Shown: positions 19,131-30,090 of the stretch, piece after piece
Layout: the number at the start of each line of letters is the position of its first letter
Numbering within the stretch: position 1 is the stretch's first letter
Source: Sthenelais limicola
Taxonomy: Eukaryota > Annelida > Polychaeta > Phyllodocida > Sigalionidae
Direction: 5' to 3'
Assembly: GCA_942159475.1 (NCBI GenBank)
Contig: OW804094.1
Coordinates: 135,952,755 to 136,016,754, forward strand
Length of the DNA stretch: 64,000 nt
Program-made: the position numbers and the translations under genes
The notes under the pieces: model-generated
Told to the model about the DNA's origin: nothing
Database searches by the model: none
Seen by the model: only the letters and a program-made list of their open reading frames with translations

Positions 19131-21639
19131 CTTATTAACAGCAGAAGTAGGTGGTAGTATTTGTGATCTGTGGATTCACAGTAATTATATTGCTTCTCTA
19201 GCTCTATTATTGGAAAACATCTAAGCTTTCTCATGCCCAAAATACTTCATTAATGTTGTGCCACATCGTGCATGAATAAACACCATGTTTAAAATGTCTT
19301 GTCAATGCAAATGATGTCTGTAAAAGAAGCAGTCATGCAGGATCCTTGTTTCAACTTAGGTGGGTCATATCCTTAGTGCTAGGATTGTCATATCCATCAC
19401 ACAAACACATTTTTAAAATGACCTGTGGTTTGTCCTATTGGCTATGGTGATATCTAAATCAAAGTACATCTATCTATGAGCCCATGAACATTTTCTGTAG
19501 ACATTGTACAACCAGTTTTCTATGTCTAAACAGTACCTGCCAAGGTAGACTCCTTAGCTTCTTGGAGTAAAATGGATTTACACAGTGCATGAGGGTAGTA
19601 ACATGGCTCAAAATCCAATGTTGCCACCAAAACTGGAGTTTACCAGTGATCCTGATACATTGAAACAAGTTGGGGATCCATTGACATTGAATGGCCTATA
19701 ATTCTAATTTCAAATTACCCTCTTAGGGTTTTTATCACATCCTTTTTCATGTAATGTCTTGGACAGTTTACCCATTCCTTGACTCCAGAATATGCTTCTC
19801 TACTTTTTTGCCTCATCAACATTGGGGAGCAACATTTGTGGGATGTTACACCAGTAGCAATAGTTATCAAAGTCTGGTATTAGCTGAAGGGGTTTCTGTC
19901 CATGAAGATATGAAGAAGTGCTATTCTCTATCTTCTCACTTTATTGGTCTGATATATTCTAATGATGGTCACCTGTATAATGAACAGAAGAATGATGATC
20001 TTACCACATACAGGCAAAAGTTATTGGCTAAACAGCTCAGGTTTCCCTCTTGCCATGCCTCCATTTGATTTCAATGAACAGATATAAGATATAAGTACAT
20101 ACTAGTACATGCTCAATTAGAAGGGCAGTTGATGCAGCCCATGACTGATTACTCCATCAAACAATGTGAAAAAACTTTTAGAATTCATCATACATACTGG
20201 CCATAGAGAAGTATATTCAATTCTTTGTTCTAATTTACTCATGTGACACTTATCAAATTGATAGGCCTGTGAACCATGTAGGGAGGAGCTCACCGCTCCT
20301 CTCGACCTACACAACCAGCTCAACAACAACACTAATATTCTGGAGAGGCAACTGGAATTTGTTTCACATAGCTGATGCAGTAAGGGATGGAAGCATCTCT
20401 GATATGGATTACATAGTATATTTCTTTTTGCCAAATATGCTAAGCATACTAAAGATTTCTTCAGATTTTAGCAATATCTTCATAGTTTGAGAACAAAGAT
20501 TCTTTTTTCTTGGCCAAGAGCAGTGCCTCAGAACCTCAGAATATATATATAAAACATCAGAATACATAGTCTCTCCTGCTGTGATTGACCCCTTCAATCC
20601 ATATTTTTGTAGGATTTATGTATTGAATTAAATTAGTATCATAACTTTCACATTACTGTGAGTGACATTCAGAGGCAACTTCATCAGCTGGGTATAGGAG
20701 GGCTCTTCATCATCTTGCTGGTTGTCTCAGGTAGTTAGGAGCTACATTCTCTTGAATTGGCATATCCTTCAATCATGCATACCACAGCATTAAGTGATGC
20801 ATATATATATATATATATCTTTCTGAGCAACCCTCTTAATGATGGCTGCCATCCCATCAACTCAAGTAGAAGAAGTCCATATGTGTGCAGAAACAATCAA
20901 GGTACAAAATAGTTCACAATTACCTGTCCTTAGCCACTGATAAAAAAATGCACAGCAACTGAACTCTGAGAACCAAATGGTGAAGTGATTGGAAAAACAT
21001 TGGAAGAAAGAATATAGAATAGCAGATCTTCAGACCATTTTTATCCAAGTGGTAGTAGACTATGATGTAATATCAGGTATTTTGGGGCAGGAGAAAAGGC
21101 GATGTTTATCTTCAATTGTCCTTGAATGTTTGTATAGAAAAAGTAAGTTTAGATGTTTACCAATGGCAGAGCTTCCCAAAACTATATAGAGAAAGCTGAA
21201 TAAGATTCTCCAATACATTCAAAGGCAAAAATTCTGAACTATATCTCCTTCTGGCCCTGAACACCTAGTACAAGATTATTCACTCCAAATGCAGAAGTTT
21301 CATCTTTTCTTCCAGAAAGTTAAAATTAACCTGGAAGTCCTCCAGCTTCTGGCTATTGCAATGCTGATGATGCAAACAGCTCACTTGCTAATGATGAAAG
21401 TAAGAAAGGCATGACAGTGGTCTTACACTATAAACAAATTGATTCTTTTTGGTCCTCATTTGGTTTTATTTTGATCCTTATCAAGTCACACTTAAAACTA
21501 TCAAAAGCATTTGCATTACAGTTTGAACTGCAGAAATATATTCCTAATGCTCTTGGTCACAAATGCCTTCATGAACCTGAATTAGTTTTTTTTTAAATAG
21601 GGTACATTTGGGAGGATTTCTTTAGGGTCTTTTATTAAT
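19131..21639. other. Interior of the long-TIR element, no recognised gene
   Basis: About 2.5 kb with several frames of 60-105 codons on both strands (for example 19754-20068 and 20117-20434). None carries a transposase, integrase or polymerase motif that I recognise. The longest plus and minus frames overlap little, and some could be decayed exons. A GGGAGGAGCTCACCGCTCCT box at 20280-20300 resembles one at 5293. Confidence 0.5.
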
Positions 21640-22357
21640 TTGTTCTTATTATCAGTAGATTAACTTGCTAAATATTGTTCAGAAGTTCAGATAGATAGAC
21701 AACTTGCCTTTTTTCTTTATTTCAGGTATCACAATGCCTGCAGAAATATCTTTCCTAATGTCATTCATCATGAATGCCTTCATAAATCCAATTTAGATTT
21801 TTCCCTTTAATTGACAGGTTTTTTTGGTTTTTTTCTTTGCAGTATTAGTAGAATAACTTGCTAAATATTGTCCATATTGAATTTATTCATATTCCAATGG
21901 ATTCCCCATGCCTTAAAACATAGGAAAAAAGCATTCACACTTTATTACATATTTATTCTACCCCAAGTTATGAAGTATAGATTTTTTACTTCAGAGGGTA
22001 CATTCGGAAGGATTTTTTTAGCATCTTTTGTTCATTTTTTCCCAGTATCAGTAGATTAACTTGCTAAATATAGTCTGTATCAACATTTTTCATGTTCCAA
22101 TGGATTCCCCATGCCTTAAAACCTAGAGAAAGTGTACTCACACTTGATTACATGTTGATTCTACCCCAAGTTATGGTGTTTCAGAGTTTTAGTGGCGGCC
22201 ATTTTTGTTTTCAGTTGTCACGGGTTCTCCTACGGGAGTTGAGTTTAAATGTTTTGAAATATGTTAATAGACACCTTTACCAATACATTGGTGAAGAAAT
22301 TTCTTGGTAAGGAATTTGTTCACAGATTAGCCTTTTTTCTCCTAAAATTCCCTGACT
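21640..22357 (-). repeat. Right terminal inverted repeat
   Basis: Inverted partner of 18401-19130, with the same two subterminal blocks at about 21845-22040 and 22050-22195. Divergence between the arms is modest. The outermost 30 bp differ most, apart from the terminal AGTCAGGGAA. Confidence 0.88.
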
Positions 22358-24543
22358 ATTTTAGTAATTGAATTAATATTTTGTCCTGAAGTGTATATAA
22401 TAGTATCGTCAGCGAACATTTGGATTTTTGAATGAGTTATCTTGTTTGGTAGATCATTAATATATAAGTTAAATAAAACTGGGCCTAAAGTGGTGCCCTG
22501 AGGGACACCGCACGTGACTGGGAGATAGTCAGAGGTTAAGCTATTGACGCATACTCGCTGGTGGCGGTTCGTCAGGTAGTTTTTAAACCAGTTAAGTTCA
22601 GCATTTTTTATTCCAAAGCTAGGTAGTTTATTTAAGAGTAGTTTGTGGTTCACCGTGTCGAAGGCTTTCCTCAGATCGAGATAGGCCGCCCGTACAGTTT
22701 CACCTTCGTTAAGGGAGTGATAAACTCCTGTTAAATAATTAATAAGAGCATCTTGGGTGGACCGACCAACCCTAAAACCATATTGGTGGTCATATAATAA
22801 GTTATAATCTTCTAGATGTATAGACAATTGACTGTGCATAACTTTTTCAAGTATTTTGGCGGGTAATTGAATTGATGAGATAGGTCGGTAGTTTCCAGGG
22901 TCGGTGGTAGCCCCAGCTTTGTGGACTGGGGTGACTTTGGATTGCTTCCAGACGTCTGGGATGATTGAGGTTGTATGGGTTAAATCAATGATTTGTTTCA
23001 ACTGAGGGGAGAGAGCTAGTAATGCAATCTTTAAGGCCCATGTTGGAAGATCATCAATACCTGAGGATTTACTAGAATGGAGATTTTTAATTATTTGCTT
23101 CAGGTCATTTATCGTCACCGGGGAGTAGGTAAAATTTGGGTAGTTATATTGCGGGGGCTGTGCTTGATTGTGGTCCACCACAGGTAAAGTCTGTGGTGGG
23201 GCGATTTTTTCGGCTAGATTCTCTCCAATTGTGGCGAAATAACTATTAAATGAGTTAGGGATATTAGTGGGGTCGATGTCAGTTCCATCTGACTGGAGGG
23301 TTATTTTGGTGGAATGGCGCGCCTTGGAGTTATTAATTAATGGAGCCAGTTTTTTCCAAAACTTTTTAGGGTTTTGGCTATCTTCATCTAGCTGGTTTTT
23401 AATGTAGTCATTTTTTAGGTTACGTGCATGATGATTGATTCTATGACGTAAGGTTTTAGCTGCGTCCATTAGTCTAGGGTTATTTGTTCGTTTGGCAGCT
23501 TTGTAGAGCTGATCTCTATGTTTCATTTGGGCCAAAATATCACCGGTTATCCATTGTTTGCGCGCCTTGACATTTTTTAGCTCCTTTACTGGGCACATTT
23601 TATTAAATACTGCTTGGATTCTAGTCAACATATTGTCCCAGCATAAGTTAGGATCATTAGAGGAAAGTAGTTCCGGCCAGTCAAACTCAGTTAACTTCGT
23701 TTCAAATTCGGTTTGGTCGTATTTTGCATAGGACCTGCATTTAAAAGATATTTTCGGGTATTGCTCTTTAGATTTTTTTAATACGATATATGTAGGCTTA
23801 TGGTCGCTAAGGTTCAGATCTAATATTCCTGCCTTATTGACAATTTTAGAATTGGTAAATATTAAATCAAGCATTGTTTCAGTTGTGGCTGTTGTTCTGG
23901 TGGGGGTGGAAATATATTGTCTCAGTGATGCAATATGCTCTATATGCATGAGTCTATTCTTGCTGAGAGATGGTTGCAGGTAATCTATGTTAAAATCACC
24001 GACCAACACTTTATCGTGTCTGGCCTCAAAGGTGGATAGTACCTCTGAGAGTTCATTAATCGCTTGAGGTATGGTATTAACTGGTGGGCGGTATACATTA
24101 AATATAGTGATTTCTTTACAATTGTTCTGTTTAACGGTAATAGTTTGTATCTCTATGTCTGGGGTGCTCACCTGGAAACTACCGCCGGCCACCGTTACAT
24201 CATATTTGTCTAGAACATAAATCGCAAGGCCTCCACCTGTTTTTTTATCTGTCTTTCTATCCAATCTGAATATATTATAGTTGGGAATTTTAATCAGCTC
24301 GTCATATATATTATCATTCAACCATGTTTCATTTATACATACAATATCAAAACATACTTTACTGAGTATTATCTCAAGCTCGGGGGCTTTGTTCAGCAAA
24401 CTTCGTATGTTTAAGCTCATGATTTTAAAACCTTTGGTATCGTTTAGGATACCTACATTATCAAGTGCTACAATTTCATTTATCACTTTATCTTGTCGCG
24501 TATTGCTACCTATGGCTTTTCCGGCGAGGGTTGGGCCTCGCAT
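22358..24543 (-). CDS. LINE ORF2, endonuclease and reverse transcriptase (interrupted)
   Basis: About 728 LINE-encoded residues, followed in frame by a few codons from the inserted element before a stop at 22342. The N-terminal apurinic-type endonuclease shows SLNIRSL (about 43-49), CINETWL (69-75), GGGLAIYV (103-110), VYRPP (150-154), VGDFNID (181-187) and LSDHKP (about 244-249). The reverse transcriptase shows NYRPIS, YLDLRKAFDTV with catalytic D623, GVPQGTTLGPVLFNLYIND (679-697) and FADD with D712/D713. No frameshift or stop breaks this part. It would nick target DNA and copy the element RNA, but it lacks the thumb and C-terminus, now at 17603-18400. The first ATG is at 24543, with a stop just upstream. 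Confidence 0.95.
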
Positions 24544-24590
24544 TAAGGACTTTAACTAAGTAAATAAAGTTGGGTCTTTAAACCTCATTG

Positions 24591-25579
24591 AAATAAGGAT
24601 AAAGCGGGTAAGGTAAGACAGGCATTAATGTATATAAGGCCAAAAAGGGGTTGGAACTCTCTAGTTTTTAATTCGTTTCTATGCATCGATAAATCCAGAT
24701 CGCATACATATTTGCGTATAACATCAATTACAGTTGTGCAGGCTTAACACTACTCACATTAGACAGGACATAACATGGCGTTACTGCGCTATTTCAGGCG
24801 AACTAGTAGATAGTAAACAGGCGTCGAGTAATTATCAGCGATAATTGGTGTTAGGAATACAATAAGAATACAATGTGAACAAATGAGGAGTGATTTCGTT
24901 TCATGGCGCCACTCCAATGGCAGTGTAAGATACAAGTTTTATACTTCTTGGTCCAGTGATCAGGGGCGGGGGGTTTATTAGGTTAGCCACTGTTTTGTGG
25001 TATACTCATAGGAAGTTACATTGTTTTTAGTTCAAGACCACTGGGTTATATGTGAAGTATGCAACCGGTAACAATTGAGGGTAAATCATGATGTTAGTCC
25101 ACTGGGTTGTGGTGTACTCAGGTGAGTCAAGACTCTATTAGTATGAGCGTTGCTATAATTATATAGCTACTCTGTCTCATGAAGGGCGTTTAGACAAAAT
25201 AACAATAATAGTAAACAGTAGGGGTTAAAGTATGTTGCTAGCCCACTGTACTGCGGTGTACTCGGGGAGCCTAAACTCTGTTAGTATTACATTATACACT
25301 AGTTTGAATGGGCGCCGAGAGGTGTTCAGTCAATAGTCACTCTGTCTCATATAGGGCGTTTAAATGGTAAGACAATAACAATAACAATATGATAACAGTA
25401 ATAATAATGAATGAAATAAATTGTTAGTCCACTGTGTTGTGGTGTACTCAGCGAGTCTGAACTCTTATTAGTATTGTATTACGCACCTGTTTAAGTATGC
25501 GTAGAATGGTATTCAGTCGATACTACATATTACTACTCCCATAGTGTCCACAATTAGAAACATATTTTTACGTGAAAAT
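24591..25579 (-). repeat. Imperfect tandem monomers upstream of the LINE ORF
   Basis: At least four diverged units of about 130-185 bp begin near 24957, 25093, 25240 and 25422. Each carries TTAGYCCACTG(T/G)GTTGTGGT then GTACTC(A/G). Two units also share ACTCTGTCTCAT...AGGGCGTTTA. Position suggests a LINE 5' UTR built from monomers, which in some LINEs act as promoters. That role is inferred. No ORF1 is visible. Confidence 0.6.
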
Positions 25580-26407
25580 AAAGTGTACCTGGTATGTATC
25601 AATCAGATAATGTGGCAACATTTCAATTACTTATTGACACCAACAGTATATTAAGGGTTAAAAATAAAGTAAATGAAGAGATGACAATTTATCATTTTAA
25701 CATATGCAAGAAACATTTCTGCCGTTTCTCGATTCACAGGCGATCAAACTTACTTTGTTTTCTTGAGCAAACTCACTCAGCATAAAAGTTGTTGCAGTTC
25801 TACAATTCAATTAGTGCACGTTGTCTATAGTAACATATGGTTTAATTATTCCACAATAATATTGTACTATTTTAGTTAAATTAATAATATCATCTCACCT
25901 CATATCTCATTAATACCATCGATCCTAGGATCGTCTCACCACTTTATATTGCATATGTAAAATAACACATAGTGATTATGAATGAATATGTAAGATGTAA
26001 GGATAGTATAATCTAATGTTGGAAAGAATCCTATGTGCAGTAAATAGTAAATTCATAACAATGCTTTCACCCACCATATGGACAAGAGATACAGCCCAGT
26101 AGATCAGGGCATGAGGAAAATCGCTCTGCGGAGCGAAATTGTTTTGGTTTGATTTGTACATGCCTCCTGAATAAATATATTGTCAAAAAAAAATAAGGAC
26201 GAACTTTGACACAGGCCACGAGTTTTCTAGGGAGTAATGAAGAGACAAACCTGGAAGACAATGCTTTGATCTTTCGTTTCAGCCTCTTATTATTTCCCTA
26301 TCCCCTTACAAGGATACAAAGGTCAGGGAAAAGGCAGATTTGGTTTCAATAATGAGCTGCTCAAAAGCGGGGGACACAAGAATCCATTTACTCAAAGGAC
26401 ATGAACC
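25580..26407. other. No gene recognised
   Basis: AT-rich. CCTCCTGAATAAATATATTG followed by a short A run at about 26164-26194 looks like a retroposed 3' end on the plus strand, but nothing upstream is recognisable. The palindrome TCGCTCTGCGGAGCGA lies at 26121-26136. Confidence 0.4.
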
Positions 26408-26412
26408 CTGAA

Positions 26413-27506
26413 CATGGGCGGATCCAAGGGGGGGGGGGTCGGCGACGTCCTGACCCCCCCCCCCTCAAAATTTTCACAAGTGCCCTTTTGAATAGCCCAA
26501 AGTGCCCTTTTTTTGCAACCCAAAGTGCCCTTTTTCTGTTGTAAAAAAAACACACCAAAAAGTGTCTTTGTTACAACCAAAAGTGCCCTTTTTTGAAGAG
26601 CCAAACCTTTTTTAAGAACAGTTCAATCAAAGGTGCCTTAATTTTTTTCACAACCAAAAGTGTCTGTTGTAACTGCTGTAAAAGGCCGTTAAAAGAACTT
26701 ATAAATGCTGTTTCTATGACTCCTTAATTTGGGTGTATGGGCCTCACATATGTTTGTTCTGACATTAGTTCCCCCTCTCATGTTTGCTTTACAATTATAC
26801 ATCATATGGACAATCACTTGGGGGCAGTTGTGAGACAATTAAAGTATGCTGCCTTACATATTGTTGGCAGGCTTGCCTGCAGGAAGTACAGACGAACCCC
26901 CATTGATCTGTCAATGTGACATTGGATACATGTGATTTCATCATTTGAGGGAGATTTTGATTTAATGTCAAATTATTAAATTTGCCTTTGAGGTTTTCCC
27001 CCTAATATTTTTTTGTATCTTTAAATACTAATGAAACTGCCTAATTATGATGCTCCCTACACCATTTCACTCCTTCACAGGTTTTACAATTTTGGAGGGC
27101 AACATGCCCCCACACCCTACTTCACCCCTACATCACTTGCAACAGTAGCCACAACTGATTTTTTAAAAACTAATTCCACATCTTACAATTTGTATACATG
27201 GTCAACTGCCAGTGTGTGTTGTATGTTCTGTGTTTCTTAGGTCCTTGCAAACTGCATCCCTGGTTTTTGAAAGTCAAAATAAATAGAAACAATGATCACT
27301 TCTCATGTGTGATTAAATACTGTATTTTGTGCTTCAAAAGCACCAAATGCCTCCAAATGGCACCTTAAATTTCAAAATTTCCCGGGGGAGCATGCCCCCG
27401 GACCTTTATATTTTGTGCCCCTCTGGCTCATTTTTGGAGGATGGAGTGATGTGCCCTTTTCATCTTGGACCCCCCCCCCTCATATTAGACCCTAGATCCG
27501 CCCCTG
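26413..27506. mobile_element. hAT-like non-autonomous element with G tracts
   Basis: The ends CATGGGCGGATCCA and TAGATCCGCCCCTG are inverted versions of CAGGGGCGGATCYA, a typical hAT-type end. Subterminal runs of about 10 G (left) and C (right) mirror each other. The pentamer CTGAA flanks both sides (26408-26412 and 27507-27511). Five bases is shorter than the usual hAT eight. The interior has repeats of AAAGTGCCCTTTT at 26480-26600 and no transposase. Confidence 0.8.
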
Positions 27507-27511
27507 CTGAA

Positions 27512-27917
27512 TAAGAAATGCTCAGCATCATTTTGTCCACCTCCTATAGTCTAACCTTAATGGATGAATAATTGGTTGTGCAAATTCACGTTTATGCAAG
27601 AGAATAAACATTGTTTTTGCTTATATTTTCTTGTCTATATACATAATTACCTTCATAAATACATGTATGTATACAGGTGTATATTAACATTTAAATGAAA
27701 ATCTTGTGATACCATTTGGTATTTTTTATTAAGAGGGAACCTTAAAGGAAGAATTAATATCGTGGAACATGATATCTCATTTCTATTAAATTGATAAAAC
27801 CTAGGAGGATAGTGTCACGACAATGGGAGGGACTCCCGGGGCAAAAACAATACATATGAATATAAAATGATGGACAAAGCCAAGCAATGACTGCAAAATT
27901 GCAACGACTACAAAATA
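27512..27917. other. No gene recognised
   Basis: Unique AT-rich sequence. A 99-codon minus-strand frame starts here but runs into MITE-B sequence, so I do not call it. Confidence 0.5.
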
Positions 27918-28310
27918 TGGGATGGGTTTTAGGAAAATGAGTCACAAGTCGTAAAAAGGATATTTTCCCAAGTGATTTATTCACAAGATCTCTCAAGATC
28001 ATTTTCAGGGTATCTAATGCCCTAGTCGTATATATACATGTACCAAATTTCAAGACTGTGTATTAGATATGTCCATGCATTTCTAAGATCATCTTATAGA
28101 GTATGTTTAGCTACTTTACTAGTAAATGTCCACCCAGGAATATTGCAAACATTTTTTTTTTCAAAACTAAAAATATCAAACATAAAAGATACAAACACTT
28201 TTTAGATGTTCTTCGTGTTTACCTTCATTGGAATCCACTTGATCTCATCTTTTCAAATATGTTGATATCTCAAAATACATTTTTTGGTCGTTTGTGACTC
28301 ATTTTCCCAT
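27918..28310 (+). mobile_element. MITE-B copy 6, decayed ends
   Basis: GGGTTTTAGGAAAATGAGTC at the left and GTTTGTGACTCATTTTCCCA at the right. The outer TGTGATGTG bases are lost on both sides. The interior keeps AGTGATTTATTCACAAGATC, which is the intact form of the TA site used by the nested MITE at 10643. Confidence 0.85.
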
Positions 28311-28427
28311 TCCGAAAAGGTAATCAGGGATTTGGATATGTCGTTGCACCTATAGGTTTGATAGTAACTGTTGATATTCTTGTCCCATTGCTGCAATGGA
28401 AACGGTGGAAGGGCAATAGGTCATAAG

Positions 28428-28664
28428 TGGGTCAGATTTTGAGAAAATGTACAATTGGCAGCTCTACACATTTAGGAAATGTTGCTAAATTAGGCTGAAA
28501 AATGATGAATAGCGGGTAAATCTAAGTATATTCGGTATCGAATTGATTTAAAATATCTGTTTTGCGATGTTAAACTGCATTTTGAAGTTCAATTCTGTCT
28601 TAAATGTGAGTTATTTGAGAGGATTGTTGAAGGCGAATTGTACATTTTCTGAAAATCTGACCCA
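28428..28664 (+). mobile_element. MITE-A copy 12, subtype I
   Basis: Ends TGGGTCAGATTTTGAGAAAA and CTGACCCA. The interior has TGATGAATAGCGGGTAAATC. The flanks are AAG and AAA, so a TA duplication is not visible here. Confidence 0.92.
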
Positions 28665-28774
28665 AATATTGCTGAATAAGTCAGATGAATACAATTCAGT
28701 CATTGTGAAAATAGATATAAGTGTGAGTTAGAAGGAGAATGTCAGCTGATCTAAATGTGAGGATATCTCATATT

Positions 28775-29018
28775 TGGGTCAGATTTTCAGAAAATGTACA
28801 ATTGGCAGCTGTACACATTTAGTAAATTCTGCTAAATTTAGCTGCAATCTGGTTAATACTAGGTAAATTCGAGTATATTTGGCATTGCATGGATTATAGC
28901 AATCTGTTTGGTTAAACTTAATGTTAAACTGTATTTTGAAATGTATTTTCGTATGAAATTTGGGTTATTTGAGAAGATAGGCGAAGTTAAATTGTACATT
29001 TTCTGAAAATCTGACCCA
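28775..29018 (+). mobile_element. MITE-A copy 13, subtype II
   Basis: Ends TGGGTCAGATTTTCAGAAAA and CTGACCCA, flanked by TT on both sides. It holds a short internal duplication, TTAAACTTAATGTTAAACTG. Confidence 0.92.
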
Positions 29019-29037
29019 TTTGTGATTATTAATGACT

Positions 29038-29209
29038 TTGGAACAGCATCGCAAATGAAGTTAAATCATTTAGCATGAAGGAATTCAGAACCTTCCTAAG
29101 AGGATGTGTTAGAGGATTAAGATTAAATAAGCCTGGGTCGCCCTCCTTTCTCTTTTTCTATTTGTCAATTGTTTACTGTATTACGCATTTATTTGTGTAT
29201 AGGTGACCA
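29038..29209 (+). pseudogene. Relic of a LINE ORF2 C-terminus
   Basis: One frame reads WNSIANEVKSFSMKEFRTFL then RGCVRGLRLNKPGSPS before a stop near 29207. The W-N-S-(I/L)-x-x-E-(V/I)-(K/R) pattern followed by F-(R/K)-x-x-L is the usual last block of CR1/jockey-type ORF2. Only this tail survives, directly beside MITE-A copy 13. It differs from the LINE at 17.6 kb, so it represents another family. Confidence 0.55.
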
Positions 29210-29740
29210 AGAGGCTACAGGCCTCTAAAACCGAATAAGCAGGCGTGTAAGCCCTGGCCCCGAAACTCTAAAAACTGCAAGGTTACTTAGCCCTCCAGAA
29301 AGTGGAATGAAGTGATGTACACTGTAAGATAGTCGAAATATTTTATTTCATTTTATAAACTTGTAGTTAGGAATGTAGTTACAGAAGATTTGTTTGGAAG
29401 ATCTGTCTGTGACAGAGAACAAAAACACGTAGAAACCTTTTATCGCTATCTGTGTAACAAAATGGGAATAAAGTTCCTTGTATATATTATTTTGAAGGAC
29501 ATCACAATAAAATCAACAAATTTTGTATATAGTTTTAATCATGTTACGATGGTAGGACTACTACTTAAGTTAAGCATAAAATGGATAGTAGATAAATATC
29601 TCAATGTCCCTCTCTCTACCTTAATCTTATTTGCATAGTGAAATGTATTAGTTAACATTCAATAGTAATTATATGCACAATAGAGACAGCCCCAGGCAGA
29701 ATAGCATGGTCCATCCCATGAGCACTGCTTTTGACTATAT

Positions 29741-29770
29741 TTTTTTTTTACTCAACATATTTATACAGCC
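29741..29770 (-). repeat. Possible retroposon 3' end
   Basis: On the minus strand CTGTATAAATATGTTGAGTA runs into a nine-A tract. A near copy lies at 34622-34650 (CTGTATAAAAATGTTGAATT then an A run). Two copies of the same end followed by A tracts suggest a LINE or SINE 3' terminus. Confidence 0.4.
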
Positions 29771-30030
29771 ATAAGTGATAAGGATATACAAGGCTCACGG
29801 GGGCTATTATTTAGCATTGTCCATGATTTTCCGCCAGGGGCTGTTAGGTGCAGTCCTACTACTATAGAAGGAAAGGAGTGGTACATAAGTAAAGGTAATT
29901 AGTAATTAGTGTAGAAGGAAAGATGATAGTTGTTAATCTACATGATAGGATCAGTTATTCTGTCCGTCCGTAGCAGTGTGTTTTAATCGTCTGCCATATT
30001 GCTTTCAGTCCTGGGGAGTTCCTGTGGTCA

Positions 30031-30090
30031 TGGGATGTTCATTTAATTCTGTGGGTTCTCTGGGATGTTCATTTAATTCTGTGGGTTCTG
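30031..30090 (+). repeat. 30-bp tandem duplication
   Basis: TGGGATGTTCATTTAATTCT followed by GTGGGTTCT(C/G) occurs twice in a row with a single difference. Confidence 0.95.

Larger units (their letters stand above)
18401..22357. mobile_element. 3957-bp long-TIR element inserted in the LINE
   Basis: Terminal inverted repeats of about 0.7 kb begin AGTCAGGGAA and end TTCCCTGACT. Both share ACAAATTCCTTACCAA, TCTCCTACGGGAGTTGAGTT and AAAATGGC(T/C)GCCACTAAAAC at matching distances. The LINE flank ATTTTT (18395-18400) is repeated as ATTTT at 22358-22362, and the LINE reading frame requires the six-base version. A 6-bp target duplication with 5'-AG ends and long TIRs would fit a Polinton/Maverick-type element. 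The 2.5-kb interior shows no polymerase or integrase, so it would be a deletion derivative. A 3-bp AAA duplication with TAGTCAGGG ends is an alternative reading. Confidence 0.8.
17297..24590 (-). mobile_element. Non-LTR retrotransposon (LINE), split by a DNA element
   Basis: A minus-strand LINE of the jockey/CR1/L2 type. It has an apurinic-type endonuclease and reverse transcriptase in one frame (22358-24543), the C-terminal remainder at 17603-18400, a 3' UTR of about 280 bp and a (TAATC)n tail at 17297-17320. A 3957-bp element interrupts it between the RT catalytic motif and the thumb region. Without the insert the two halves meet in the same frame, so the LINE looks nearly intact and young when it was hit. 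No gag-like ORF1 was found upstream. The true 5' end is uncertain and may extend to about 25560. Confidence 0.9.
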
